From assembly GCF_023707985.1 (NCBI RefSeq), contig NZ_BRCF01000009.1, positions 1 through 64,000 on the forward strand: a stretch of 64,000 nt of DNA, written 5' to 3'. The position numbers and the translations under genes were made by a program. The notes beneath the pieces are model-generated. The model did not search any database. It was not told the DNA's origin and was given only the letters and a program-made list of their open reading frames with translations. Below are positions 8,185 through 17,021 of this stretch, one piece after another (within the stretch, counting starts at the first letter, position 1; every line of letters starts with the position of its first letter). This DNA comes from Sporosarcina sp. NCCP-2716. GTDB lineage: Bacteria; Bacillota; Bacilli; Bacillales_A; Planococcaceae.

Positions 8185-9012
8185 TCATTTCCAAAAGTCA
8201 TCGAACACCGTGATCGGCATATGGCGCTTATGCTGCGAGCGCAGATAATGGCCTTCGATCACTTTCCGGGCTTCCTCGGAAACCGGGATGCCTTCCAAGT
8301 AATCGTCGATCTGCGTGTAGCTGACACCAAGTGCGACTTCGTCCGGCAGAGCAGGCTTGTCTTCCTCCAGGTCCGCTGTCGGCACCTTGTTGTAAAGTGA
8401 TTCCGGACAGTCCAATACGCGGAGCATCTCCTTGCCCTGCCGTTTGTCGAGCCGGCTGAGCGGTGTCACGTCAGCAGCTCCGTCGCCGAACTTCGTGTAG
8501 AAGCCCGTGATCGCTTCCGCAGCGTGATCCGTCCCGATGACCGCACAATGATGGGAAGCGGCGATCGAGTACTGCACTTTCATGCGCTCCCTCGCCTTTT
8601 CGTTCCCTTTTTCGAAGTCCGTCAGCTGGATGCCCGCCGCGTCAAGTGCACGGCGGCTCGCATCGACCGCCTCCTGGATGTTGACGGTATACGTGATGGT
8701 CGGTCCGATGAAGCGCAGCGCCTCCTGGCAGTCGATTTCATCGAACTGTGTCCCGTACGGCAGCCGGACTGCGATGAACTTGTACCGATCCGTCTGCTTC
8801 TCTTCGTTCAGCTCATTGACCGCCATCTGCGCGAGCTTTCCGGCAAGGGTCGAATCCTGACCGCCCGATATGCCGAGCACATACCCTTCCAGGAACGTAT
8901 TCTTCTCCAAATAGTCCTTCAGGAAATCGACTGAGACACGGACTTCCCCGTACGCGTCGATTTTCGGCTTTACATGCAGTTCTTCGATAATCTGTTTTTG
9001 CAGGTCATTCAT
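8185..9012 (-). CDS. nadE: Ammonia-dependent NAD+ synthetase
   Basis: Amidates deamido-NAD+ to NAD+ with ATP and NH3 in the cytosol, the last step of NAD synthesis and salvage. Length of 275 residues fits the short bacterial enzyme that lacks a glutaminase domain. The PP-loop motif [12 protein letters not shown] near residue 46 and the [26 protein letters not shown] and KVPTADL blocks are all present. It starts six bases after the pncB stop, so pncB-nadE form a salvage operon. Regulation cannot be read from the gap, which is too short for its own promoter. Confidence 0.95.
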   Translation of the reverse strand: MNDLQKQIIEELHVKPKIDAYGEVRVSVDFLKDYLEKNTFLEGYVLGISGGQDSTLAGKLAQMAVNELNEEKQTDRYKFIAVRLPYGTQFDEIDCQEALRFIGPTITYTVNIQEAVDASRRALDAAGIQLTDFEKGNEKARERMKVQYSIAASHHCAVIGTDHAAEAITGFYTKFGDGAADVTPLSRLDKRQGKEMLRVLDCPESLYNKVPTADLEEDKPALPDEVALGVSYTQIDDYLEGIPVSEEARKVIEGHYLRSQHKRHMPITVFDDFWK

Positions 9013-9018
9013 CTTCCG

Positions 9019-10494
9019 TCACTCCTTTTCTTCGATGAAGTCGCTCACCATCTCCTGCACTTCCTGGATATTGCGCATTTTGTTATCCCAGCATTTCTGA
9101 CTCAGGTCGACCGGATATTCTTCCGGATTCAGCGACCGCTTATACTCGTCCCACAGCAGGTCAAGGCTTTCTTTGGCGTACCGCTGGATCTCTGCGACCG
9201 TCGGCAGGCTGTAGACTGTCTCCCCCTGGTCGATCACTTTCTCATGAAGATTCCGCGCCTCGAAGTTCGTGACGAATTTCGAGATGAACGTATGGACCGG
9301 GTGGAACATCTTAATGCGTTTCTCGGCACTCGGCTCCTCGTCATACAGCGTGATGTAGTCCCCTTCCGCCTTGCCGTTTTCCCGGTCGATGATCCGGTAC
9401 AGCTTTTTGCGGCCGGGCGTCGTCACTTTCTCGGCGTTCGACGAGATCTTGATCGTATCGACCAATTCCCCAGCTTCCCCTTCGATCGCAACGAGTTTAT
9501 ATACAGCGCCGAGGGCCGGCTGGTCATACGCCGTGATCAGTTTCGTCCCGATCCCCCAGACGTCCACCTGCGCGCCTTGCGCTTTCAAGTTCAGGATCGT
9601 GTATTCATCCAGGTCATTCGACACGACGATCTTCGCATCCTTGAACCCCGCTTCGTCGAGCATGCGGCGGGCTTCCTTCGACAGGAAGGCGATGTCCCCG
9701 CTGTCCAGCCGGATACCGATGAAATTGATAGAGTCACCGAGTTCTTTCGCGACTTTTATGGCCGTCGGCACGCCGATCTTCAGCGTATTGTACGTATCGA
9801 CGAGGAAGACACAGTCGCGGTGGCGTTTCGCGTACGCATGGAATGCTTTGTACTCGCTTTTATAAGCCTGGACGAGTGAATGCGCATGCGTGCCGCTCGC
9901 CTGCAGGCCGAACAGCTTCGCGGCCCGGACGTTGCTCGTCGCTTCGACGCCGCCGATGACCGCTGCGCGCGCGCCCCAGATCGCCGCATCCATCTCCTGC
10001 GCCCTCCGGCTGCCGAACTCCATGATCTGCGCATCCTTCACGACTTGTTTGATGCGGCTCGCTTTCGTCGCGATCAGCGTCTGATAGTTGACGATATTGA
10101 GCAGGGCGGTCTCGATCAGCTGCGCTTCCGCGAGCGTCGTCTCGACACGCATGATCGGTTCGTTGCCGAAGACGGTCTCCCCTTCTTTCATGGAATAAAG
10201 GTCTCCTGTGAACCGGACGCCTTTCAAATAATCGAGGAAATCATCCTTGTAATGGAGTTCGTTCCTCAAGTACTCGATATCGCTGTCCGTGAAACGCAGA
10301 TCGCGCAAGTAATCGAGAACCCGCTCGAGTCCCGCGAATACGGCGTAGCCGTTGCCGAAAGGCAGTTTCCTGAAATACAGTTCGAAGATCGCCTTCTTTT
10401 CATGGATTCCTTCAGCCCAATAAGTCTCCATCATATTGATCTGATATAGGTCGGTATGTAATGCTAAGCTGTCATCTGAGTAAGTTGAGCTCAC
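9019..10494 (-). CDS. pncB: Nicotinate phosphoribosyltransferase
   Basis: Forms nicotinate mononucleotide from nicotinate and PRPP with ATP, the entry step of the Preiss-Handler pathway. About 491 residues, matching the long bacterial type. Conserved blocks include LHTDLYQINM, ELYFRKLPFGNGYAVFAGL, EFGSRRAQEMDAA, HSLVQAY and GIRLDSGDI. The GTG at 10494 is chosen: it follows GGAAGAGGCG and gives an N-terminus SSTYSDDSLALHTDLYQ that lines up with homologues. The ATG at 10539 would add 15 residues without family support. nadE follows at once, so both products work in series. Confidence 0.93.
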   Translation of the reverse strand: MSSTYSDDSLALHTDLYQINMMETYWAEGIHEKKAIFELYFRKLPFGNGYAVFAGLERVLDYLRDLRFTDSDIEYLRNELHYKDDFLDYLKGVRFTGDLYSMKEGETVFGNEPIMRVETTLAEAQLIETALLNIVNYQTLIATKASRIKQVVKDAQIMEFGSRRAQEMDAAIWGARAAVIGGVEATSNVRAAKLFGLQASGTHAHSLVQAYKSEYKAFHAYAKRHRDCVFLVDTYNTLKIGVPTAIKVAKELGDSINFIGIRLDSGDIAFLSKEARRMLDEAGFKDAKIVVSNDLDEYTILNLKAQGAQVDVWGIGTKLITAYDQPALGAVYKLVAIEGEAGELVDTIKISSNAEKVTTPGRKKLYRIIDRENGKAEGDYITLYDEEPSAEKRIKMFHPVHTFISKFVTNFEARNLHEKVIDQGETVYSLPTVAEIQRYAKESLDLLWDEYKRSLNPEEYPVDLSQKCWDNKMRNIQEVQEMVSDFIEEKE

Positions 10495-10580
10495 GCCAAT
10501 TCGCCTCTTCCAATTTGTTCTTTGCACTGCCTTTTCCATCTATGTACCCGTTTTACCATGTTTGTAACTGCCGGCATCTG

Positions 10581-10895
10581 TCAGCTGAACAGCTTCAGTC
10601 CGGCTGCCCCGCCGATGATGCAGGCGAGGAACAGCAGCCGCTTCCAGCCCGCGGGTTCGTTGAAGAACAAGATGCCGATCAGGACGGCGCCTGCCGCCCC
10701 GAGACCTGTCCAGATCGCGTATGCCGTCCCCATGGGGATTGACTGCATCGCAAGCGACAGGAAGTAAAATCCACCGCCGAACGACAGGACGAGCAGCAGC
10801 AGCCGGCCCGGCGTCTTCTTAAGCAGGAACCAATTGATACACAGGACGCCGAAGATTTCACCAAAACTCGCAACCACCAAATAGAGCCATGCCAT
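10581..10895 (-). CDS. Small multidrug resistance (SMR) family transporter, second subunit
   Basis: 104 residues with four membrane segments, the canonical SMR fold. The essential membrane-embedded Glu is present (ASFGEIFGV, residue 13), as is the GTAYAIWTGLGAAG signature of segment 3. Its start codon follows the stop of the paired gene after a single base, so the two proteins are co-translated and likely form a heterodimer, as in the YvdR-YvdS or YkkC-YkkD pairs. Substrate is unknown. No guanidine-I riboswitch was found upstream of the pair, so guanidinium export is not indicated. Confidence 0.87.
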   Translation of the reverse strand: MAWLYLVVASFGEIFGVLCINWFLLKKTPGRLLLLVLSFGGGFYFLSLAMQSIPMGTAYAIWTGLGAAGAVLIGILFFNEPAGWKRLLFLACIIGGAAGLKLFS

Positions 10896-10896
10896 C

Positions 10897-11232
10897 TCAG
10901 CCTTCCTCCTGTCCTGGAGCTTGCGGTCCTGTCGTCAGTTTGATGCCGACCACTCCGATGAGGATCAGACCGACGAACAGCAGACCGGCCGGTTTCAAGT
11001 GCGTGCCGAAGATCAGGTAATCGACAAGCACGATCGCCGCTGCCCCGCTCCCGGTGAATACAGCGTACACAGTACCGGACGGGATCGTTTCGCATGCTTT
11101 GATGATGAAGTAAAAACTGAATATGATAGCGGCTATGGTTCCTGCCCATTCGAGCGGCGTATCGGCATGCCGAAGTCCGACAACCCACACCACCTCGACA
11201 GCCGCCGCAAGCACAACAAATCCCCAAGCCAT
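10897..11232 (-). CDS. SMR family transporter, first subunit
   Basis: 111 residues, four membrane segments, with the conserved Glu in AAAVEVVWVVGL and the GTVYAVFTGSGAA motif of segment 3. It is the promoter-proximal member of a two-gene SMR operon. A ribosome binding site (GGAAAGGGAGG) precedes the ATG. The C-terminal tail after the last membrane segment (TTGPQAPGQEEG) is slightly longer than usual. Pairing of unequal SMR subunits suggests fixed, opposite topologies; that is a family inference. Confidence 0.87.
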   Translation of the reverse strand: MAWGFVVLAAAVEVVWVVGLRHADTPLEWAGTIAAIIFSFYFIIKACETIPSGTVYAVFTGSGAAAIVLVDYLIFGTHLKPAGLLFVGLILIGVVGIKLTTGPQAPGQEEG

Positions 11233-11314
11233 TGAAGACGCCTCCCTTTCCTGCGGTTTTCACACTATGTCCAAGTATACCAAATCCCGGACAAAAAGAA
11301 CGCCATGTTTCCTC

Positions 11315-11343
11315 TTGCATTCCAGGAAAGGCTATGGTATTAT
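11315..11343 (+). promoter_or_regulatory. Sigma-A promoter of the SAM-riboswitch transcript
   Basis: TTGCAT (11315-11320), a 17-bp spacer and TATTAT (11338-11343), about 34 bases before the aptamer. It diverges from the SMR operon. Confidence 0.6.
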
Positions 11344-11376
11344 CAGAATAATATTTTTCAAACAATTCCATATATT

Positions 11377-11485
11377 TTCTTATCCAGAGAGATGGAGGGA
11401 CTGGCCCGATGATATCTCAGCAACCAGCCGTTATGGCCGAGGTGCTAATTCCAGGGGATGCGAACCTGCATTCCAAAGATGAGAA
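11377..11485 (+). promoter_or_regulatory. SAM-I riboswitch (S-box) aptamer
   Basis: All S-box landmarks are in order: P1 5' strand TTCTTATC, AGAGAGATGGAGGGA, CTGGCCCGATGA, CAGCAACC, GGTGCTAATTCC, GGGATGCGAAC and the P1 3' strand GATGAGAA. It precedes a cyclase-family gene and should switch that gene off when SAM is abundant. Confidence 0.95.
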
Positions 11486-11503
11486 CTGACGCGCGTGTGT
11501 TCA

Positions 11504-11538
11504 GGAAGGCCCTCATCTGTATTGGGGGCCTTCTTTTT
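11504..11538 (+). terminator. Terminator of the SAM-I riboswitch
   Basis: GAAGGCCC pairs with GGGCCTTC (with an internal G extension) and is followed by TTTTTATTT, between aptamer and coding sequence. Confidence 0.85.
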
Positions 11539-11589
11539 ATTTATCTACAGCCGGGTTGCCGGCAATACTACAAAAAGGCGGGATTCGAG

Positions 11590-12339
11590 ATGACAACACA
11601 AACACAAACTGACGTACTGGCTGCATTGGATACTTTAAAAACGAAGGAATGGGTCGACCTGACGCATACATTCGGTCCGGATTCACCTCACTTCTTCATG
11701 TTCGACGACGCGGAGTTCAAGACATTGTTCACACATGATGACGGCTTCTTCGCCCAGCAGTTCTCGTTCGCCGGGCAATACGGCACCCATATCGACGCGC
11801 CGATCCACTTCGTCCGGGACACACGTTTCTTGGATGAACTTGAACTGAAGGAGCTCGTCCTGCCGCTGATCGTCGTGGATAAGTCCGAACAGGCTGCCGC
11901 AGACCATGACTTCACCTGTTCCAAAGAAGATCTTCTGGCATTCGAAGAGGCGAACGGCAAGATCGAGCCCGGCGCGTTCGTCGCGCTCCGGACGGACTGG
12001 AGCAAGCGATGGCCGGATGCCGACGCGTTCTGCAACAAAGACGCCGAAGGGAACAACCGGATACCGGGATGGGGGCTCGATGCGCTGAAGTTCCTGTTCG
12101 AAGAACGCGGCGTCAAAGCGGTCGGCCACGAGACGTTCGATACCGACTCCGCAGCGGACTTCCGCAAGAACGGCGCCCTGCACGGCGAGTATTATGTCCT
12201 CGAACAGGATACGTACCAGATCGAACTGCTGACGAATCTCGATAAACTGCCGGTGCGCGGTGCAGTCATCTTCAACATTGTGCCGAAGCCGGAGAAAGCG
12301 TCCGGGTTCCCTGTCCGTTCGTTTGCGATATTGCCGTAA
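11590..12339 (+). CDS. Cyclase family protein (kynurenine formamidase-like hydrolase) under SAM-I control
   Basis: 250 residues. The metal-binding motif of the cyclase/kynurenine formamidase superfamily is visible as GQYGTHIDAPIHF, and the N-terminal VDLTHTFGPDSP block and C-terminal GHETFDTDS block also fit. These Zn or Mn enzymes hydrolyse amides or lactone-like bonds; the substrate cannot be assigned. The ATG at 11590 is chosen because AGGCGGG lies seven bases before it; the open frame upstream runs through the riboswitch. The riboswitch ties the enzyme to methionine or SAM metabolism, perhaps salvage or detoxification of a sulphur metabolite, which is inference only. A strong terminator follows. 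Confidence 0.85.
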   Translation: MTTQTQTDVLAALDTLKTKEWVDLTHTFGPDSPHFFMFDDAEFKTLFTHDDGFFAQQFSFAGQYGTHIDAPIHFVRDTRFLDELELKELVLPLIVVDKSEQAAADHDFTCSKEDLLAFEEANGKIEPGAFVALRTDWSKRWPDADAFCNKDAEGNNRIPGWGLDALKFLFEERGVKAVGHETFDTDSAADFRKNGALHGEYYVLEQDTYQIELLTNLDKLPVRGAVIFNIVPKPEKASGFPVRSFAILP

Positions 12340-12341
12340 AT

Positions 12342-12383
12342 AAAAACGCCGGGCCGATGTATTGTCATCAGCCCGGCGTTTTT
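12342..12383. terminator. Bidirectional terminator between the cyclase and FMN reductase genes
   Basis: AAAAACGCCGGGC and GCCCGGCGTTTTT form a perfect stem with A- and T-runs on both sides, serving the two convergent genes. Confidence 0.9.
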
Positions 12384-12385
12384 AT

Positions 12386-12958
12386 TTATCCTTTTTTACT
12401 GTGCATTTCTGTCATCCGCTCGTAGAAGTCGACGAAGTTGTCGACGACGGAATCCAAGAATGCGATTGTCGGTTCGTCTGTCAGTTCGTCGTTGTCATCG
12501 ATCTTGTTGTGGATCGAGCCGATGTACACTTCGTTGTTCGGCAGGATCAGCGGGGAAAGCCCCGGGTTTGATAGGATTTCACGCAAGTGGATCTGCGCGC
12601 GGACGCTTCCGAAGACACCCATGGATGACCCGACGATGAATGCCGGCTTGTCGCGCAATGTCGCTTCACCGCCGCGGGAAAGCCAATCCAATGCGTTCTT
12701 CATCGCACCTGGAATGGAGAAGTTGTATTCCGGCACTGCGAACAGCACAGCATCCGAATCTTTGACGTCATCCTTGAACGCCTTCACTGCTGCAGGCGGG
12801 TTGTTTTCGGTATCGACAGAAAACATGTCCACCCCGTTGATCGATACCGGTGTGATGTCCAGCTTATCTGCGTACCGTTTCTTCATGAAATTCACTAACC
12901 GTCTATTGTAGGAAGTGGAACTTGTACTCCCGATGATCGCTTTTACCCGAATCGCCAT
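12386..12958 (-). CDS. NADPH-dependent FMN reductase family protein
   Basis: 190 residues with a flavodoxin-like fold. The phosphate-binding loop GSTSSTSYNRRL near residue 10 and the PEYNFSIPGAMKNALDWLSRG block, which binds the flavin ring, are diagnostic of the NADPH:FMN/azo/chromate reductase family. It is expected to be a cytosolic homodimer that reduces quinones, azo dyes or metals with NAD(P)H. Start supported by AAGGAG nine bases upstream. It is a single-gene unit, convergent with the cyclase gene. Physiological substrate unknown. Confidence 0.88.
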   Translation of the reverse strand: MAIRVKAIIGSTSSTSYNRRLVNFMKKRYADKLDITPVSINGVDMFSVDTENNPPAAVKAFKDDVKDSDAVLFAVPEYNFSIPGAMKNALDWLSRGGEATLRDKPAFIVGSSMGVFGSVRAQIHLREILSNPGLSPLILPNNEVYIGSIHNKIDDNDELTDEPTIAFLDSVVDNFVDFYERMTEMHSKKG

Positions 12959-13280
12959 TTAAAAAAACTCCTTTATCCTGTCTATTCTTTCATTGCTTTT
13001 TCAGGATAGCACTTTTTCCTGTTTCCCATGAACTGATTTGCTCAAGTGACGGTTCGGACGCTTTCATCTTACCGCCCACCCCTGATAAGCCTCGCCGATC
13101 CCCGCTGCCGTCATTTTATTTTCTCATTAGGAAAGCGATGTTTACTTGTTCTTACTATTATGTTTACAAACGCTTAACATAGGGTATAAACCTATTACGC
13201 TTACTTTTTCATCAAGTAAACTTTCAATATATATAGAACTTCAGTTAATTTACGATTACAACTAAAATGGAGGAGTGTAT
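12959..13280. other. AT-rich divergent intergenic region
   Basis: About 320 bases between the FMN reductase (minus) and the sucrose-type operon (plus). It holds the reductase ribosome binding site at its left end and a sigma-B-like promoter at 13162-13187. No RNA gene or open frame was recognised. Confidence 0.6.
13162..13187 (+). promoter_or_regulatory. Sigma-B-type (general stress) promoter
   Basis: GTTTAC (13162-13167), a 14-bp spacer and GGGTAT (13182-13187) match the Bacillus sigma-B consensus GTTTAA-N13-15-GGGTAT with one or two mismatches. It would give a leader of about 85 bases for the downstream glycosyltransferase gene. Confidence 0.6.
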
Positions 13281-14498
13281 ATGCCAAAGGCAATTTGCAT
13301 GATTTCCGACCACGGCGATCCCCTTGCACCACTTGGGACTAGCCAGGCCGGAGGACAGAACAACTACGTAAAACAGCTGGCCCTGGCATTAGATGCACGC
13401 GGTCACTCGGTGGACGTGTTCACACATTGGAACAGCGCGGAAACACCACAGTATGAAACGTTCGGCAATCGCTGCCGCGTGATCCGGGTGGCGGCTGGCA
13501 ATAGAGGCTTTGTCGAAAAATCAGATATGATCCATCTCCTCCCGTCGTTTCTCAACGAAATGCTCCAACTTCAGGATTTCTCCCGCTATGACGTATTACA
13601 CACACATTACTGGCTTTCCGGGCTTCTCGGTGAAAAGCTCAAAAAAACTTATTCAACACCTTGGATCCATACGTCCCACTCACTGGCAGTCGCGAAAGAA
13701 CAGGCGACCGGCCTCCGTGAGCCGCGACGGCTGAAGGCGGAGCAACTCATCCTGTCATCGGCGGATGCTGTGATCGCCACATCGCTGACGGAAAAGGCGC
13801 TGATCCAGTCTTCAGTGAGACGGTCGTCACCGATTGCTGTCATTCCGATCGGTGTGGATTCAGTATTCTCCCCGGGCAGCCATTCTATGCGCCGCCCGCT
13901 TACATTCACGTTTGCGGGGCGTCTGGAAGAGACGAAAGGGATCTTCACCCTGCTCCGTGCATTCAAACTGCTGACATATTCAGATCTTCTCGATACACCC
14001 GTTCGGCTGCGGATCATCGGAGGCGACGAGACGCAAGTCGATGCCGTGAACAGACAGGCCCTCTCTCCGCGGCTGCAGGAAGCTGTCCGCGGCATCGAAG
14101 ATCGTGTCGACTTCCTCGGCTGTCTGCCGCAGGATAAACTGGCGGTCCATTTCCAGGACAGTCTGGCGGTCATCGTCCCCTCCTACTACGAATCGTTCGG
14201 CATGGTCGCTGTGGAAGCGCAGGCTTGCGGCAGTCCGGTCATCGCCTCCAAAGTCGGCGGACTCGGCGATATTGTCCTTGATAAGAAAACAGGGCTGCAG
14301 ACGGCTCCTGGAAACGTAAAGGAACTCGCCTCATCCATGGGCTTCCTCGCAAAACGGCCGGATGTGGCACGGCAGCTCGGCCGTACAGCTGCACAATTCG
14401 CGAAGCAGAATTTCAACTGGTCGCGTATCGCCAAAAAGGTCGATAAACTGTACGAAGGAGTCGCCTATGCTGCACAAGACACATTTGTTAGCAACTGA
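13281..14498 (+). CDS. GT4 glycosyltransferase, probable sucrose-phosphate synthase
   Basis: 405 residues. The N-terminal acceptor domain carries SDHGDPLAPLGTSQAGGQ and the C-terminal donor domain carries FAGRLEETKGI and PSYYESFGMVAVEAQACGSPV, the E-x7-E type motif of GT4 enzymes. The GGQ-N-YV start and the IHTSHSL block are shared with sucrose-phosphate synthases. The next gene encodes a sucrose-phosphatase-like HAD enzyme and overlaps this one by 32 bases. Together they would make sucrose from UDP-glucose and fructose 6-phosphate in the cytosol. GGAGG lies seven bases before the ATG at 13281. Related GT4 enzymes make other osmolytes, so the product call is inference from the pair. Confidence 0.75.
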   Translation: MPKAICMISDHGDPLAPLGTSQAGGQNNYVKQLALALDARGHSVDVFTHWNSAETPQYETFGNRCRVIRVAAGNRGFVEKSDMIHLLPSFLNEMLQLQDFSRYDVLHTHYWLSGLLGEKLKKTYSTPWIHTSHSLAVAKEQATGLREPRRLKAEQLILSSADAVIATSLTEKALIQSSVRRSSPIAVIPIGVDSVFSPGSHSMRRPLTFTFAGRLEETKGIFTLLRAFKLLTYSDLLDTPVRLRIIGGDETQVDAVNRQALSPRLQEAVRGIEDRVDFLGCLPQDKLAVHFQDSLAVIVPSYYESFGMVAVEAQACGSPVIASKVGGLGDIVLDKKTGLQTAPGNVKELASSMGFLAKRPDVARQLGRTAAQFAKQNFNWSRIAKKVDKLYEGVAYAAQDTFVSN

Positions 14499-15207
14499 TC
14501 TCGATCATACATTGGTCGGGGAGAAGGCAGAACTCGAGGAACTGCTTGTCCTGCTTGAGCCGGAGGCCGGCCACACTGCGCTCGTCTACGTGACAGGCAG
14601 ACATGCCGTTTCTGTGCAGGAATTGATGAAGGCGGAACATCTGCCGGTCCCCGACTTCGTCATTTCGGATGTCGGAACAGCCGTCTGGCGGATGCCGGAC
14701 TGGCAGGAAGATACCCGCTGGCGCAACCGGATGGAAGCGGACTGGCAGCCGGACCGCATCAAAACATGCGCCGCTTCGTTTCCTGCACTGAAGCTCCAGG
14801 AGCTGCCCGACGACCGCCGCGTATCGTTTACGGCGGAAGATGATGAGGCTGCTGTCAGGCAGTTCCGGGCGGCCCTTCAGCATCTCGGCATCCGCCACGA
14901 ATTCATCTACAGCTCCGGCCGGGACATCGATGTCCTGCCTGCAGGCGCCGGCAAAGGGAACGCGCTTGACTATGTGGTCACGAATTACGCTTCGCCTGAC
15001 GTCAGCCTGCTTGTCGCTGGCGATTCCGGCAATGATATCGATATGCTGGATCGGGACTGGCCGGCAGTGATTGTCGGGAATGCGCACGATGAACTGAAAG
15101 CGATCCCCGATCGGCCGAATCTGTTCCGTGCGGATCGTCACTGCGCCGGCGGAATCCGGGATGCATGGAACCATTTCTACGGAGCGCGCCAATCGAATAT
15201 CGGATAA
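14467..15207 (+). CDS. HAD-superfamily phosphatase, probable sucrose-6-phosphate phosphatase
   Basis: 246 residues of the S6PP/Cof branch of HAD hydrolases. Motif I is ATDLDHTLVG, motif II VYVTGRH, the lysine motif is in GAGKGNALDYV and motif IV is AGDSGNDIDML. The ATG at 14467 follows GAAGGAG and lies inside the 3' end of the synthase gene in another frame, a strong sign of translational coupling. It should remove the phosphate from sucrose 6-phosphate, pulling synthesis forward. An alternative is a phosphatase for another sugar-phosphate osmolyte. A terminator follows within ten bases. Confidence 0.75.
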   Translation: MLHKTHLLATDLDHTLVGEKAELEELLVLLEPEAGHTALVYVTGRHAVSVQELMKAEHLPVPDFVISDVGTAVWRMPDWQEDTRWRNRMEADWQPDRIKTCAASFPALKLQELPDDRRVSFTAEDDEAAVRQFRAALQHLGIRHEFIYSSGRDIDVLPAGAGKGNALDYVVTNYASPDVSLLVAGDSGNDIDMLDRDWPAVIVGNAHDELKAIPDRPNLFRADRHCAGGIRDAWNHFYGARQSNIG

Positions 15208-15210
15208 TGA

Positions 15211-15253
15211 AAAAGCTGTACGGCCCGTCATCATCGACGGACCGTACAGCTTT
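15211..15253. terminator. Bidirectional terminator
   Basis: AAAGCTGTACGG and CCGTACAGCTTT form a long near-perfect stem with A/T flanks, between the convergent phosphatase and chemoreceptor genes. Confidence 0.85.
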
Positions 15254-15259
15254 GTTATG

Positions 15260-16999
15260 TTACAGCGTGAACTTCCGGACAGATTCCTGCAGGTCTTCCG
15301 CCATGCGGGCAAGCGTTTCGGACGCAGCTGCGATCTCTTCCATGGACGCAGTCTGCTCCTCTGCCGAAGCAGCAATCGTTTCTGCGTGATTAGCTGAACG
15401 CATCGCGGTCTCCGCAGTCTGCCCGACGACAGCGGCCATGTGCTCGGCTTCTTTGCGGTTGCCCGCTGTGCCGGCAGCGACTTCGTCGATCTGGCGCGAA
15501 ATGCTTTCAATCGATTCCGTAATGCGGGTGAACAGGACGCCCGTTTCTTCCACGAGATCGGATCCGAGTTTGACAGCTTCATTCCCTCGGCCGATCGCCG
15601 AAACGGAATAGCCGATGTCCTGCTGGATCGCACTGATGAGCACGCCGACTTGTGACGCCGCATTGGACGACTGTTCAGCAAGTTTGCGGACTTCATCCGC
15701 CACGACAGCGAATCCTCTGCCGTTCTCGCCGGCGCGCGCCGCCTCGATGGCCGCGTTGAGTGCCAGCAGATTGGTCTGCTCCGCGACATTTGTGATCATG
15801 CCTGCAATCTTGCCGATTTCGGCGGACTTGCTGCCGAGCTCATTGACATAGCCGAACGCCGAGTCCGTTTCTGTCCGGATGGTCTGCATATGGTTGACCG
15901 CCCGTGTGACGGATTGCGTCCCTTCCGAAGCCAGGTCCACTGTTGCTCCGACCGTCTTGCCGGCTTTCCCCATTTCACTTTCCATGTGCTGCATATCGGC
16001 GGATAGGTGTGCCGCCGCCTCGTTTGCCGTTTCGGCCTGTTCCAGCTGCCCGTCGATGCCGCCGGCCAGTTCCTGGATCGATTCCGACACATGCTCCACA
16101 GAGCGGCTCGTCTCTTCACTTGAAGCCGACAGCTCTTCTGACGTCGCCGCCACTTGCATCGACGCATTCGAGACTTGTTCGATCATCTCTTTCAGGCTGT
16201 CCGACATGCGGTGGGCGGAATCGGCAAGTTCCCCGATTTCATCCCGGTTCCGGACTTCGCCGAGTCTCCCCGTAAGATCTCCGTCCGCGATGGCCGCCAC
16301 GTGATCCGTTATGCGGCTGAGCGGTTTCGACAGGTGGCCCGAGAACCAGAAGATCAGCAGGCCGCCTAGCAGCAGGGCTGCGGCCAGGACGATGCCCAGT
16401 ACGGTGAGCAGTGAGTTGGACGCACTGTTGAAGTCCATGAGGTAGGACCCCGCCACGACATTCCAGCCCCACGCAGGGAATGCTTTTGCATAGACGATCT
16501 TCGGGGCCGTCTTGTCCGTACCCGGCACGGCGAAGTCGAACGTCAGGAAACCGCCGCCGCTTTGCGCGGTTTTAATGGTTTCGAGCGTTGTCATCATGCC
16601 GCTGTCCGTTTTGGAACCGCTCAAGTCCTCCCCTTCCTTCACGGGGTGGGCGATTGCGTAACCGTTATCCTCTAGGACGAAGAAATAGCCGTGTTCCCCC
16701 ATGTCGACTTCCGACTCGATCTTCCGCGTCCCATCTTGCTGGAGCGGGCCGATCAGCTGTTCCTTCGCCGCGTCCTGGGCTTCATCGAGCGTCATGTTGC
16801 CTTTGTCCACTTGGTCCTGCAAGGTTTCCAGCAGATCGACCGCCAGCATGACGTCATTCTTCAGGCCGGTCGATCCGATGTCGTTCAAGCTGTCTTTCGC
16901 CAGCATATAACCGCTCAATCCGATGACAAGGCTTGGAATCACTAATAGGATTGCAGAAATCACGATCAGCTTTGTCCGGATGTTCATCTTCGTTTTCAT
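15260..16999 (-). CDS. Methyl-accepting chemotaxis protein with a Cache sensor domain
   Basis: 579 residues: membrane segment at about 10-30, an extracellular single Cache-like domain (motifs GEHGYFFVLEDNGYAIAHP and AWGWNVVAGSYL) to about 190, a second membrane segment at about 200-220, a HAMP linker, and a long coiled-coil signalling domain with the tip sequence VVADEVRKLAEQSSNAA. It would sense a small extracellular ligand and control CheA. No CheR/CheB-tethering pentapeptide is visible at the C-terminus (RKFTL). Upstream, GCCGATAG at 17022-17029 resembles a sigma-D -10 element, consistent with a motility gene. It is transcribed alone. Confidence 0.9.
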   Translation of the reverse strand: MKTKMNIRTKLIVISAILLVIPSLVIGLSGYMLAKDSLNDIGSTGLKNDVMLAVDLLETLQDQVDKGNMTLDEAQDAAKEQLIGPLQQDGTRKIESEVDMGEHGYFFVLEDNGYAIAHPVKEGEDLSGSKTDSGMMTTLETIKTAQSGGGFLTFDFAVPGTDKTAPKIVYAKAFPAWGWNVVAGSYLMDFNSASNSLLTVLGIVLAAALLLGGLLIFWFSGHLSKPLSRITDHVAAIADGDLTGRLGEVRNRDEIGELADSAHRMSDSLKEMIEQVSNASMQVAATSEELSASSEETSRSVEHVSESIQELAGGIDGQLEQAETANEAAAHLSADMQHMESEMGKAGKTVGATVDLASEGTQSVTRAVNHMQTIRTETDSAFGYVNELGSKSAEIGKIAGMITNVAEQTNLLALNAAIEAARAGENGRGFAVVADEVRKLAEQSSNAASQVGVLISAIQQDIGYSVSAIGRGNEAVKLGSDLVEETGVLFTRITESIESISRQIDEVAAGTAGNRKEAEHMAAVVGQTAETAMRSANHAETIAASAEEQTASMEEIAAASETLARMAEDLQESVRKFTL

Positions 17000-17021
17000 G
17001 ACAGTATCCCTCCTATGATGA

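Noticed and set aside
11233-11314. Guanidine-I riboswitch ahead of the SMR pair
   Set aside because: None of the conserved ykkC-type blocks are found on the minus strand in this gap.
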